The notes: generated by a model not told the origin, from the letters alone. 42,413 nucleotides of DNA from an uncultured Halomonas sp. (GCF_946887195.1 NZ_CAMPKE010000025.1:1-42413); one strand, 5' to 3'; positions 31,795 through 40,949 are shown, numbered from the stretch's first letter. Program-made: numbers and translations.

Positions 31795-34778
31795 GACTGG
31801 CCTCCCTTGCCGGTGACCAGGCGCTTGATGCGTTGCCACAGCGAGGCTTTCGGCGCCGTGCCACCCAAGCGCTGGGACAGGCGGGTAAATATCTGCGCGA
31901 TGATCATCTTCGAGGCGCTTTGCAGCATTCGACCGCCCACCGAAGCGACCTTGCCGCCCACCGACGCCTCGTAGTCGTAGTCCAGCCGCGTCTTGCCGCC
32001 CTCGATCTCGGTCAGTCGAATCTTCGCCGAGCCCTCAGCCGAACCCATCGAACTGGTGCCCGCTCCCGACAACCGCAGTGCGTGCGGCGGATCGAGATCG
32101 CGCAGCGCGACGCGCGCATCGAAGCGCGCCCGGATCATGCCCACCCCGATGGTGACGTCGGCGCGGTAGGTATTCTCGCCACTCAATTCCAGCGCGTGGC
32201 AGCCAGGAATGATGGCCGCCAGGGTGTCGGGATCGAGCAGGGTATCGAAGACCTGGCGGGGCGTTCCGGGCATCTCCACCGAATCGCTGGCGGTTAGCAA
32301 CGACCCGCCCGGCGCCTGCTTGGCCGCTTCTTCGCCCACGCCTTCGGGGCGCGGCGGTTCGTCGATGCCCATCAGCGTGCGCACCTTCGAGGGTGTCAGG
32401 GGCAGCACGATATCCTTGATCCCCAGCGCATCGGCCACACCGTTGGCGACACATACCGGGGTACTCATGTTGTTGCCCTCGCCCACCCCCTTGGCACCCA
32501 GCGGGGTAAACGGCGATGGCGTTTCCATATGCAGGATCAATGGCTCCGGCACCTCGACGGCGGTGGGCACCAGGTAGTCGGCGAACGTGCCGGAGATGAA
32601 ACTGCCATCGTCGCCGTAGGCGAACTCTTCCATTAGCGCCACGCCCAGACCCTGAGCGAAACCGCCACGCACCTGGCCGTCCACCAGATCGGGATTGAGC
32701 ATGCGCCCGGCATCATGCAGGGTGACGTAGCGATCGATGCGCACCGCGCCGGTGATCCGGTCGATCTCGACACCGCAGTAATCGAAGATGAAGCCATAAC
32801 ATAGCGAGCTGTTGATCAGGTCGTTATCGTCCGGCGCGGCCAGCTCCGGCGGGGTCCAGAACGCGGTTTCACGTAGCCCGCCGGCTTCGCTTTCCGGCAA
32901 GGTTCCCGGCGACCAGTGGGTAGCGCCGGCGATGCGATGAAACGAAGCCGAGGCATCACCACCCTCGACGAACACCCGCCCTTCGGCGAAACGCACGCGC
33001 TCGGCGTCGACGCCCCACTGCTCGGCGGCGATAGCCGCCAGACGTTGCTTGATCTTGAGCGCGGCGTTGTAGACCGCGCCGGCCACCGCGCCGGAGAAGC
33101 GGCTGGAGTAGTTGCCCGAGGCGATCGACCAGGCGTCCTTGCCGGTATCCAGCTCGACATTGACGCCGATCGATTCCAGCGGCACACCCAGCACCTCGGC
33201 GATGACTTGGGCAACCACCGTGCGATGCCCTTGTCCCTGGGGCGTCGAGGAGACATGCGCGCTGATATCGCCAAGCGGCCCCACGCTGATCGTGGCCGTG
33301 CTCACCGCGCCATTTTTAGGCCCGGCCTTGCGCCGCTCCTCGGGGGTCATTGCCGTGGTGATGTAGCCCATGTTGGAAATCGACGGCTCGACCGCCACGG
33401 TATACCCGATGCCATACAGGCGCCCGGCGCGACGCGCGGTTTCGCGACGCTCGAGGAGTTCCGCCAGCCCGCCCTCTTCGATACCCAGGGCCACGGCTTT
33501 GGGATAGTCGCCCGAATCCAGCAACGCCCCGGCAGCGGCGCGGTAGGGAAAGGATCCGCTGGGAATCAGGTTGCGACGAATGACCTCGAGGGGGTCCAGG
33601 TCAAGCTCGATGGCAATGCGCTGCATCAACCGCTCAAGCGCGAAATATACCTGTGGACCACCGAAACCCCGGTTGAGTCCGGTCGGCGTCTTGTTGGTCA
33701 ATACCACGCGGTTGCGTACGTCGAGATGACGAATCGCATAGGCGCCCGTCAGGTTGCCATGCATGCGATAGAAGGTGGCCGGCTCCGGTGCGCGCAGGTA
33801 GGCGCCGCAATCGTCGAGCTGATCCAGGCGCAACGCAGTGACTCGGCCATCATGCGCGACGGCGGCTTCGATCTCGGTGACCCGGTTGGTGCTCGACGAC
33901 GACGCCTGCAAGTGTTCGAGACGGTCCTCGACCCACTTCACCGGTGCGCCGACCTTGCGCGCGGCCAGGCCCATCATCACCACATAGGGGAACACGCCCT
34001 GCTTGATGCCGAAGCTGCCGCCGGAGTCCGGCGGGGTGCGCAGGCGCAGCAAGTTGCCCGGTACTTTCAAGGCGCGCGTCATCACCGAGTGCAGCGCGAA
34101 CGGGCCCTGGAAATTCGACGTCACATCGTAGCCACCGCTAGCGGCGTCGTACTCGGCGAGCACGAAATAGCATTCGATGGGTGTACAGGAGCTACGCGGA
34201 AACCGCACCTTGAGAGAAACGTGCCGCTCGGCGGTGTCGAAGGCCGTTTGCGGATCGCCATAGCAAAAGCGGCGATCGTTGACCACGTTGGACCCTACCG
34301 CCTCATGGAGTATTGCCGCACCGTCGACAATCGCGGCTTCGGTATCGACCGCCACCGGCAAGGGCTGGTAATCGGCGCGCACGCCTTCCAGTGCGTCCTC
34401 GGCCAGATAGCGATCTTCGGCGATCACCACGGCGACCGGCTCGCCGACATAGCGCACCTTGTCGACCGCCACGCACCAATGATCCATCGGCTGACGCACG
34501 CCGACCGGGAAGGGCTGCGCCCAGCGCTTGACATCGTCACCGGTCAACACGCCATGCACGCCGGGCATCGCCAGCGCCCGGGAAACATCCAGCGATGTCA
34601 GCCGCGCATGGGCATGCGGGGAACGCAGCACCGCCGCATGCAGCGTGCCGGGCGGTGTGGCGAGATCGTCGCCATAACGCCCCTGGCCACGCAGCAGCGC
34701 ATCGTCCTCGACGCGTGCCTGGCGTTTGCCGATATGGCCACTACGCTTATCGAGTGTGGGTGACTCGAACGCGTTCAT
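31791..34778 (-). CDS. hmfA: Molybdenum hydroxylase large subunit fused to a C-terminal CoxG-like domain, probable 2-furoyl-CoA dehydrogenase large subunit
   Basis: The 995-residue product has an aldehyde oxidase/xanthine dehydrogenase a/b hammerhead (about residues 20-135) and the molybdopterin-binding domain (about 150-800) with PDSGGSFGIKQG, the RGFGGPQ cofactor motif (about 370) and the catalytic glutamate in KGVGEGNNM. Residues from about 826 to 975 form a separate SRPBCC/CoxG-like domain (SDSVEMPGTPRQVFDTLLDPDTLAAIIPGCH). Most large subunits of the superfamily end before this. The ATG at 34778 follows GGAGGAG; a GTG at 34790 overlaps that site and was rejected. It should hydroxylate a ring carbon of an acyl-CoA substrate with water-derived oxygen. 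The substrate is inferred from the neighbours. Confidence 0.85.
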   Translation of the reverse strand: MNAFESPTLDKRSGHIGKRQARVEDDALLRGQGRYGDDLATPPGTLHAAVLRSPHAHARLTSLDVSRALAMPGVHGVLTGDDVKRWAQPFPVGVRQPMDHWCVAVDKVRYVGEPVAVVIAEDRYLAEDALEGVRADYQPLPVAVDTEAAIVDGAAILHEAVGSNVVNDRRFCYGDPQTAFDTAERHVSLKVRFPRSSCTPIECYFVLAEYDAASGGYDVTSNFQGPFALHSVMTRALKVPGNLLRLRTPPDSGGSFGIKQGVFPYVVMMGLAARKVGAPVKWVEDRLEHLQASSSSTNRVTEIEAAVAHDGRVTALRLDQLDDCGAYLRAPEPATFYRMHGNLTGAYAIRHLDVRNRVVLTNKTPTGLNRGFGGPQVYFALERLMQRIAIELDLDPLEVIRRNLIPSGSFPYRAAAGALLDSGDYPKAVALGIEEGGLAELLERRETARRAGRLYGIGYTVAVEPSISNMGYITTAMTPEERRKAGPKNGAVSTATISVGPLGDISAHVSSTPQGQGHRTVVAQVIAEVLGVPLESIGVNVELDTGKDAWSIASGNYSSRFSGAVAGAVYNAALKIKQRLAAIAAEQWGVDAERVRFAEGRVFVEGGDASASFHRIAGATHWSPGTLPESEAGGLRETAFWTPPELAAPDDNDLINSSLCYGFIFDYCGVEIDRITGAVRIDRYVTLHDAGRMLNPDLVDGQVRGGFAQGLGVALMEEFAYGDDGSFISGTFADYLVPTAVEVPEPLILHMETPSPFTPLGAKGVGEGNNMSTPVCVANGVADALGIKDIVLPLTPSKVRTLMGIDEPPRPEGVGEEAAKQAPGGSLLTASDSVEMPGTPRQVFDTLLDPDTLAAIIPGCHALELSGENTYRADVTIGVGMIRARFDARVALRDLDPPHALRLSGAGTSSMGSAEGSAKIRLTEIEGGKTRLDYDYEASVGGKVASVGGRMLQSASKMIIAQIFTRLSQRLGGTAPKASLWQRIKRLVTGKGGQS
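31794..32303 (-). other. CoxG-like (SRPBCC) domain-coding part of hmfA
   Basis: This 3' part of the large-subunit gene encodes the C-terminal CoxG-like domain. In CO dehydrogenase clusters CoxG is a separate protein with a membrane-recruitment role; its fusion may hold the hydroxylase near the respiratory membrane. The role is inference. Confidence 0.7.
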
Positions 34779-34908
34779 CTGCTCCTCCACGGTGGCGTTG
34801 TTGGGAAGCTAGCCACCTGGAGAGGAGTCTACGAAGGCTGCACGTACTCGGCCTTGCCCGTCGGAACGGATGCTGGCCCGTGAATCGGGGCGTTTACCCG
34901 AGAGTCTG

Positions 34909-34938
34909 ATTTGCGACCAATGGACGAAAAACTGTCAA
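34909..34938 (-). promoter_or_regulatory. Candidate promoter of the hmf-type operon
   Basis: On the - strand a perfect TTGACA -35 box lies at 34938-34933, with only a weak -10 candidate 17-19 bases further on (GCAAAT). A strong -35 with a poor -10 would suit an activator such as the AraC-family protein encoded at 24156-25013. The 190 bases between hmfA and the purC terminator contain no gene. Confidence 0.3.
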
Positions 34939-34968
34939 ACATCACTCGGTCTACCACGCAGTCTCAAC

Positions 34969-34993
34969 AAAAAGGGCGGCCCGTAGGCCGCCC
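34969..34993 (-). terminator. Terminator of purC
   Basis: A perfect 8-base stem (GGGCGGCC / GGCCGCCC) with a CGTA loop, followed on the - strand by five T, lies 25 bases after the purC stop. It separates the core purC transcript from the catabolic operon promoter. Confidence 0.92.
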
Positions 34994-35018
34994 CGTCATG
35001 CTATCGCTTGCGTGCAAT

Positions 35019-35732
35019 TCAGCCGAAATCGATACCGATCCGCCGCCCGACTTCTTCGTAGGCTTCGATCACGCCGCCCAACCCTTGGCGGAAACGATCC
35101 TTATCCATTTTCTCACGGGTTTCGGCGTCCCATAAACGACAGCCATCCGGTGAAAATTCATCGCCGAGCACGATCTCACCCTTGAACACGCCGAACTCGA
35201 GCTTGTAATCGACCAGCAACATGCCGCCATCGAGAAACAGTCGTTTGAGCACGTCGTTGACCTGGAAGGTCAGCGTCTTCATGCGTGCCAGTTGCTCGGG
35301 CGTCGCCCAGCCGAAGGTCTCGGCCAGCGATTCGTTGATCATCGGGTCGTGCAGGGCATCGTTCTTGAGGAACAGCTCGAAGGTCGGCGGGTTGAGTTCG
35401 CTACCCTCTTCGATCCCCAAACGCTTGACCAGCCCGCCAGCGGCGATATTGCGCACCACGCACTCGACCGGAATCATGTCGAGCTTCTTGACCACACACT
35501 CGGTATCGGACAGCTGCGTATCGAAATGCGTGGGAATACCGGCGGCCTGCAGTTTGCCCATGATAAAGGCATTGAAGGTGTTGTTGACCATGCCCTTGCG
35601 TGCCAACGACTCCACCCGCTGACCATCGAAGGCGCTGGTATCGTCGCGAAAATGCAGGATCAGGCGGTCCGGGTCGTCGGTCCGGTAGACGGATTTGGCC
35701 TTGCCGGCATAAAGCGCTTCACGTTTTTGCAT
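35019..35732 (-). CDS. purC: Phosphoribosylaminoimidazole-succinocarboxamide synthase
   Basis: Joins aspartate to CAIR in purine synthesis (SAICAR synthase). The 237-residue product matches E. coli PurC (237) in length and has YAGKAKSVY near the N-terminus, [10 protein letters not shown], the ATP-site region [14 protein letters not shown], and VDYKLEFG...[18 protein letters not shown] precedes the ATG at 35732. The set dapA, bamC, MBL hydrolase, purC on one strand resembles the dapA-bamC-purC order of other gammaproteobacteria. Confidence 0.98.
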   Translation of the reverse strand: MQKREALYAGKAKSVYRTDDPDRLILHFRDDTSAFDGQRVESLARKGMVNNTFNAFIMGKLQAAGIPTHFDTQLSDTECVVKKLDMIPVECVVRNIAAGGLVKRLGIEEGSELNPPTFELFLKNDALHDPMINESLAETFGWATPEQLARMKTLTFQVNDVLKRLFLDGGMLLVDYKLEFGVFKGEIVLGDEFSPDGCRLWDAETREKMDKDRFRQGLGGVIEAYEEVGRRIGIDFG

Positions 35733-35822
35733 GGGAGCTCCGCAAATCTCTTCTGAGTGCCGCCACCAGCTGGTCCGCGGCATGTGTTATTCCAAGACTT
35801 CTCGTGCCGCATCGGGTGACGA

Positions 35823-36632
35823 TCATGCCACCACCTGCCACGCGAAGCCGACATCCTGGGCGGCGATCAGCAGCCGCGTCTCGTCGCCATCGAGCAGTGG
35901 CAGCAACGACTCGCGCGCCAGTTCCGGCCGATTGTTCTGCTCCGAGAGGTGCGAGCAGACGATGCGCTGTAGCCGATCGAGCCCCATCCTGCATAGCAGT
36001 TGTCGTGCCTGGGTATTGGCCAGATGCCCCCAGTCGCCACCCACACGGCGCTTGAGGTGCGAAGGGTAAGGCCCCTCGGCGAGCATCCGCGTATCGTGAT
36101 TGCATTCGAGAATCAATGCATCGCAACCGCGGAAGGCATCGATCACATGCGCACTCGGGTGGCCAAGATCGGTCAGCACGCCGAGCCTGCGATCGTGCGC
36201 ACGAAAGTGGAATTGTATCGGTTCGCGGGCATCGTGCGGCACCGTCACCGGATCGATCTCCAGCCCATCGATGGCGAAACGCACCTGGGGCACGATCAGC
36301 CGGTGATCCGGCACCTCGCCGAGGCGCCCCGATAGCCAGGTGCCGGCGCTGAGATAGACCGGCAGGCCGTGACGCCGGGCGAGCGCGCCGACACCGCCAA
36401 TATGATCGCCATGCTCGTGGGTCACCAGAACCGCCGCCAGTTGGCGCGGATGCAGGCCGAAACGCGCCAGGCGCCGCTCGGTTTCACGCAGGCCAAAGCC
36501 ACAATCGACCAGAACGTGGGTCTCGCCGTCACTGATGAGCGTAGCATTGCCCTTGCTGCCGCTGCCCAGCGAGGCAAACCGCAGCGAGCGAGAGCCCGAT
36601 GACGCCCGGCTTTCGGCAACGGGTATCGTCAT
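35823..36632 (-). CDS. Metallo-beta-lactamase-fold hydrolase (YycJ/WalJ-like)
   Basis: The 269-residue product has the dinuclear-metal motif T-H72-E-H74-G-D76-H77 (THEHGDHIGG), an N-terminal SLGSGSKGNATLI and a downstream LTDLGHPSAHV and ILECNHDTRML, as in the YycJ-like branch that includes 5'-3' exonuclease-like proteins. The substrate is unknown. Its start overlaps the bamC stop by one base, so the two are probably translated together. Confidence 0.82.
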   Translation of the reverse strand: MTIPVAESRASSGSRSLRFASLGSGSKGNATLISDGETHVLVDCGFGLRETERRLARFGLHPRQLAAVLVTHEHGDHIGGVGALARRHGLPVYLSAGTWLSGRLGEVPDHRLIVPQVRFAIDGLEIDPVTVPHDAREPIQFHFRAHDRRLGVLTDLGHPSAHVIDAFRGCDALILECNHDTRMLAEGPYPSHLKRRVGGDWGHLANTQARQLLCRMGLDRLQRIVCSHLSEQNNRPELARESLLPLLDGDETRLLIAAQDVGFAWQVVA

Positions 36633-37585
36633 CAGCGCAGCGTAGCGGCCAGCGTATCCAATAACTCGCGCGCTTCACCCTCGGCGAGCGGCGCGCCATC
36701 CACCGGAGCGACACTGACACGGGTAGCGCTTTGACCGGCATCGGCGACCAGCAATCGATATTGGCGCGGCTCGGCACCATCACCGAACCAGCCGAACAGA
36801 CCGCCATCGTCATCGCCACGCGGCGTGTATTCGATCAGGAACTCACCGGTGCTGCGGTTCTGATCGAGAAGCTGCCGACCTTCAGCGTCGAAGCCGTTTT
36901 CGAGCTGATAGAGCAGTTCGGACCAGGCACGCTCGAAATCCAGTGCCAGCCACAGTTGCCATTCGCCCTGCTGGTTCTCGAGACGCACGCGATCGGTGCG
37001 TGACAGGTTCTGCGCCGCCAGCGAGACGCTGCGTTCACTCTCATCGACCGCGCTGAGATAACCCTGCAGCGCCCTCAGGCATTGCCCATTGGCGGCGGCC
37101 GGTCCTTCGCAACGCACCTCACTGGTATTGCCACGCAACCCCTGGCGCACATGCAGCACGGCCTGGACCGTTTCGATACGTCCATTGGCGGCGTCCAGCG
37201 CGGTCACATCGAGCCCGTGATCCTCGGTAAAACTTTGTAGTTGCGGCCATACGCTGGCCGGCGCGGCGCTGACCAGCAGCCAGCGATCGTCGCCCGCTTC
37301 ACGCAACTCGACGAAGCGCTCATCGCCTTGCGTGGCGGCCGCCAGCGACTGCGGGCGCGGCGCCTCGAACTCGCCGCTGGCCAGGAAATCGCTATTGGCA
37401 TCGGGCACCGGCATAGCGTTCTGATAGCGGCGCTCGGCGCGCGTCTCGGGCAGGTCCAGTGGCTCGGTCATTCTGGCGTCGCGGTACTCCTCGTTGCGAT
37501 CGTAGTAATAACCGTCACCGCCACAGCCGCTTAGTACCAGCATCGCGGCGATGACCGGCGGCATCCATTTGAACAGGGGTCTCAT
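36632..37585 (-). CDS. bamC: Outer membrane protein assembly factor BamC (lipoprotein)
   Basis: Lipoprotein of the BAM complex that inserts beta-barrel proteins in the outer membrane. The 317-residue product begins with a lipoprotein signal peptide ending in the lipobox LVLSGC (Cys21), then a disordered segment (residues 22-90) and two helix-grip type domains (about 90-195 and 210-315). Overall sequence is poorly conserved in this family; the signal peptide, the domain layout and the position between dapA and purC carry the call. A GAAGG-type site lies upstream. Confidence 0.85.
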   Translation of the reverse strand: MRPLFKWMPPVIAAMLVLSGCGGDGYYYDRNEEYRDARMTEPLDLPETRAERRYQNAMPVPDANSDFLASGEFEAPRPQSLAAATQGDERFVELREAGDDRWLLVSAAPASVWPQLQSFTEDHGLDVTALDAANGRIETVQAVLHVRQGLRGNTSEVRCEGPAAANGQCLRALQGYLSAVDESERSVSLAAQNLSRTDRVRLENQQGEWQLWLALDFERAWSELLYQLENGFDAEGRQLLDQNRSTGEFLIEYTPRGDDDGGLFGWFGDGAEPRQYRLLVADAGQSATRVSVAPVDGAPLAEGEARELLDTLAATLR

Positions 37586-37632
37586 GCATCTACCTTCATT
37601 TGAACGTGCGGGCCGGCTCGGCCTCAGGAACC

Positions 37633-38517
37633 TCAGTCTTCCAGCACACCGGCAAGCTGCAACGCTTCACCGACGGTGGAGTGGTACTTCTCCGACAGCC
37701 AGGTCAGCGGCAAGCGCAGGCCTTGCTCGGCGTAACCCATGCGATTGAGCGCCCACTTGACCGGAATCGGATTTGCCTCGACGCCCAACCCGGTATGCAG
37801 CGGCATCAGGCGCGTATTGATCTGGTGGGCCTTGTCGCTGTCACCGGCGACCGCCGCCGCGCACAGCTCGTGCATCGAACGGGGGGCGACATTGGCGGTC
37901 ACCGAAATATCGCCATGGCCACCCATCAGCATGAATTCGCAGGCGGTGGCGTCGTCACCGGAATACAGCGCGAAGCCGCTGCCCTCGAGGCGGTCGACGA
38001 GCTCCTCGGCGCGCTCCAGGTTGCCGGTGGCATCCTTGAGCCCGATGATATTGTCGACTTCAGCCAGACGGAAAACGGTCTCGTTGTAGAGATCCGAGCA
38101 GGTGCGGCCCGGCACGTTGTAGAGGATCACCGGCAAATCGCCGCCCTCGGCCACCGCCTTGAAATGCTGGAACAGGCCTTCCTGGGTCGGCTTGTTGTAG
38201 TACGGGCAAACGGAAAGGCAGTAGTCGGCACCGACTTCCTTGGCATAGCGCGCCAGTTCGACGGCCTCGGAGGTGGCATTGGCACCGGTCCCGGCGATGA
38301 CCGGAATGCGCCCGCGAACCTCCTCGACCACACTGCGGATGACATCGAAGTGCTCGGCGAAAGACATGGTGGTCGGCTCGCCGGTCGTGCCGGCGGCAAC
38401 GATGGCATCGGTGCCGTTGTCGAGGTGAAAGTTCACCAGACGACGCAGCGCCTCCCAGTCGATTTCGCCAGTCGCTTTCATCGGGGTCGCCAGCGCGACG
38501 ATGCTGCCTGTGATCAT
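37633..38517 (-). CDS. dapA: 4-hydroxy-tetrahydrodipicolinate synthase
   Basis: Condenses pyruvate and aspartate semialdehyde in lysine/diaminopimelate synthesis. The 294-residue product has the Schiff-base lysine K161 (GLKDATG), the proton-relay Y133 (ILYNVPGRT), the [10 protein letters not shown] block (residues 43-52) and [18 protein letters not shown] precedes the start. It is the first gene of the dapA-bamC-MBL hydrolase group and is divergent from bcp, 146 bases away. Confidence 0.98.
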   Translation of the reverse strand: MITGSIVALATPMKATGEIDWEALRRLVNFHLDNGTDAIVAAGTTGEPTTMSFAEHFDVIRSVVEEVRGRIPVIAGTGANATSEAVELARYAKEVGADYCLSVCPYYNKPTQEGLFQHFKAVAEGGDLPVILYNVPGRTCSDLYNETVFRLAEVDNIIGLKDATGNLERAEELVDRLEGSGFALYSGDDATACEFMLMGGHGDISVTANVAPRSMHELCAAAVAGDSDKAHQINTRLMPLHTGLGVEANPIPVKWALNRMGYAEQGLRLPLTWLSEKYHSTVGEALQLAGVLED

Positions 38518-38663
38518 CCTCGGATGCTCTCCTGTCTAGCGGGACCCAATCGTCCCTTGGCCATCGTGATCGACACCCTGCACGGGCCCATTACGAATGG
38601 TACTCAGGCAGCGAAAGTCTGTACAGTTACCGTCCTACTCACCCTACGATAAAGGAGACCGCC

Positions 38664-39140
38664 ATGGGCGTCAGCGTCGGACAACCGGTGGCCGATTTCA
38701 CCGCCGAGGCCACCAGCGATACCACCGTTACCCTCTCGCAGCTCAAGGGCAAGCAGGTGGTGATCTATTTCTACCCCAAGGACAGCACCCCTGGCTGCAC
38801 CACCGAAGGTGGTGACTTCCGCGACAACAAGGCGGCCTTCGACGATGCCGACACGCTCATCTTCGGCGTTTCCCGCGACAAGATGCGCGCGCATGAGAAC
38901 TTCAAGGCCAAGCAGGCCTTCAATTTCGAATTGATCTCGGACCCCGATGAAACGTTATGCCGGCAGTTCGATGTCATCAAACTCAAGAAAATGTACGGCA
39001 AGGAGCATCTGGGCGTCGAACGCAGCACCTTCCTGATCGACAAGGACGGCAAGCTGGCCCGCGAATGGCGTGGCGTCAAGGTTCCCGGTCATGTCGAGAC
39101 GGTGCTCGAGGCGGCCCGCGAACTCAACGCCTCGTCATGA
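38664..39140 (+). CDS. bcp: Thioredoxin-dependent thiol peroxidase (BCP/PrxQ)
   Basis: Reduces hydroperoxides in the cytoplasm. The 158-residue product has the peroxidatic Cys45 in STPGCTTEG and the usual PrxQ fold blocks (YFYPKDSTPGC, GVSRDKMRAHENF, RSTFLIDKDGK). Position 50, which is the resolving Cys in E. coli Bcp, is Gly here. A Cys at position 99 is kept, so the enzyme may use a different resolving partner. AAGGAG precedes the start. Its last 17 bases overlap the 3' end of tusA on the other strand. Confidence 0.95.
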   Translation: MGVSVGQPVADFTAEATSDTTVTLSQLKGKQVVIYFYPKDSTPGCTTEGGDFRDNKAAFDDADTLIFGVSRDKMRAHENFKAKQAFNFELISDPDETLCRQFDVIKLKKMYGKEHLGVERSTFLIDKDGKLAREWRGVKVPGHVETVLEAARELNASS

Positions 39141-39378
39141 TGCCACCGCTCTTGCGTATCCAATAACGATACTCGTCGGCGCTCTCTTCGCGCGCGAGCA
39201 GGGCGTGGCCGCTCTGGGCGATGAACGACTCGAAATCGCCCCATGAGCCGGGATCGGTCGCCAGCACATGCAGCACCGCGCCCTCATCCAGGCGCGCCAA
39301 CGCCTGCTTGGCCTTGAGCAGCGGCAACGGGCAGTGCAGGCCGCGTGCATCGAGCGTCTCATCAGGTTGCAAGGCCAT
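39124..39378 (-). CDS. tusA: Sulfurtransferase TusA family protein
   Basis: Small sulfur carrier of the tRNA 2-thiouridine relay and molybdenum cofactor sulfur supply. The 84-residue product has the CPxP motif with active Cys16 (LHCPLPLLKAK) in an N-terminal DARGLHCPLP block. GGGGAG lies upstream. It is convergent with bcp (17-base overlap) and divergent from bepA. Confidence 0.93.
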   Translation of the reverse strand: MALQPDETLDARGLHCPLPLLKAKQALARLDEGAVLHVLATDPGSWGDFESFIAQSGHALLAREESADEYRYWIRKSGGIMTRR

Positions 39379-39491
39379 GCTGTCTCCCCGGAGAATGAAA
39401 TCCGCCTCGATTTAAAGGCACTTTGTTTGGCGATTCAATGTCCCACGAATCGATGCCGCATAGAAGCGGTTCCTGCTTGAGTAAGGTGGCC

Positions 39492-40949
39492 ATGTTGCAC
39501 TCGCTGAAAACGACTCTGCTGGCCGGCGCCTTGACGCTTGCCCCCCTGCCGGCCTCGGCCGAGGCCGTCTACGACTACGGCCTGCCGGAGCTCGGCAGCG
39601 GTGGCACCAGCGTTTCCGGCAGCGAGGAGTTTCGCCTGGGACGCGCCTGGCTGCGCCAGTTCCGTGCCCAGACGCAGACCTGGCACGACCCGGTCGCCCA
39701 GGCCTACGTCGAATCGCTGATCGCCCGCCTGCTGCCCTATAGCGAGATCGGCGATACCCGCTTGATCGTCACCCTGGTCGACAGCCGCCTGCTCAATGCC
39801 TTCGCCGTGCCCGGTGGCGTGGTCGGCGTCAATGCGGGGCTGTTCACCTTCGCCACGAGCCAGGATGCCTTCGCCTCGGTGCTCGCTCACGAATTGGGCC
39901 ACCTGTCGCAACGCCATTACGCGCGACGCATGGAGCGTATCGAAGAGACCCAATTGCCGACCCTGGCCGCCATGCTGGCGGGCATGGTCATCGCCGCGGG
40001 CGGTGGCGGCAATGCCGGCGTGGCGGCGATGATGGGCACCCAGGCCGCATTCATACAGGATCAATTGGCCTATTCGCGGCGCTTCGAGCAGGAGGCCGAT
40101 CGCGTCGGCCTCGAAGCCATGGCCTCGGCAGGCTTCGATCCGCAGGCCATGCCGGAGATGTTTCGCGCCATGCAGCAACTGACCAACCTGCAGGGCGGCA
40201 ATCCACCGGAATTCCTGCTCACCCACCCGGTCACCGAATCGCGTGTCAGCGACACCCAGGCGCGCGCCGACCAACTGACGCGACGTCATCGCGATTCCAG
40301 CGATCAGGGCGAAGCCGCCTATGCCATGGTGCGTGCCCGCGCGCTGCTCGAGATCAATCGTGGCGATCCGCAGCTTGCGATGACGCAACTGCGCCAGGAT
40401 CAGGCGCCTCAAGCCGCGCTGCGCTACCTTGAAGCGCTGACCGCCGCCCAGCAGGGCCGGATAGACGCCGCGCTCGAAAAACTCGATGCCCTGGCCCACC
40501 AATTGCCCAATCTGTCGATGATCCCAGCCAGCGCCGCCGAAATCGCCTTGGATGCCGGGCGCCGCGACGATGCCCTGCAACGGGCCGAGCGCATCTTGCG
40601 ACTGTCGCCCGGTTATTTCCCGGCCCAGATCGTGCGTGCCGAAGTGCTACTGCAGGATGCGCCGGCGGAAGCTTTCGATGTTTTGCGCGATCTGAGCCAG
40701 AGCAAGCCCGAGAACCCGCATGTGTTCGGTCTGCTCGCCGAGGCCGCCGGACGCAGCGGCCACACCGCCTGGGGGCTTCTGGCGCGCGCCGAGCAGCTCC
40801 AGCTGACGGGCCATATCGATCATGCCATCGAACAGCTCGAGGTGGCCAAGGACGCCGCCACCGAGGCCGGCGACTTCATCATGGCCAGTCGCATTGAGGA
40901 GCGCCGCAAAGAGTACCTGGAGTATCGCGAAACACTACGCGAGTTCTGA
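39492..40949 (+). CDS. bepA: Periplasmic M48-family metalloprotease with TPR repeats (BepA-like)
   Basis: Outer-membrane protein quality-control protease and chaperone. From the ATG at 39492 (AAGGTGG upstream) the 485-residue product begins with a cleavable signal peptide (to about A23, LPASA), then an M48 peptidase domain with H133-E-L-G-H137 and the third ligand in the FEQEADRVGLEAM block, and from about residue 270 a helical TPR-type C-terminal half. The frame is also open to a TTG at 39423, which would place a charged stretch before the signal peptide; I rejected it. Confidence 0.92.
   Translation: MLHSLKTTLLAGALTLAPLPASAEAVYDYGLPELGSGGTSVSGSEEFRLGRAWLRQFRAQTQTWHDPVAQAYVESLIARLLPYSEIGDTRLIVTLVDSRLLNAFAVPGGVVGVNAGLFTFATSQDAFASVLAHELGHLSQRHYARRMERIEETQLPTLAAMLAGMVIAAGGGGNAGVAAMMGTQAAFIQDQLAYSRRFEQEADRVGLEAMASAGFDPQAMPEMFRAMQQLTNLQGGNPPEFLLTHPVTESRVSDTQARADQLTRRHRDSSDQGEAAYAMVRARALLEINRGDPQLAMTQLRQDQAPQAALRYLEALTAAQQGRIDAALEKLDALAHQLPNLSMIPASAAEIALDAGRRDDALQRAERILRLSPGYFPAQIVRAEVLLQDAPAEAFDVLRDLSQSKPENPHVFGLLAEAAGRSGHTAWGLLARAEQLQLTGHIDHAIEQLEVAKDAATEAGDFIMASRIEERRKEYLEYRETLREF

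Noticed and set aside
32916..34763. Open frame of 615 codons on the + strand opposite the molybdenum subunit gene
   Set aside because: Same cause: composition-driven antisense frame across a well-supported gene.
30438..34778. Molybdenum enzyme as 4-hydroxybenzoyl-CoA reductase
   Set aside because: The FAD subunit lacks the additional 4Fe-4S insertion typical of that reductase, and no anaerobic benzoyl-CoA genes occur nearby.
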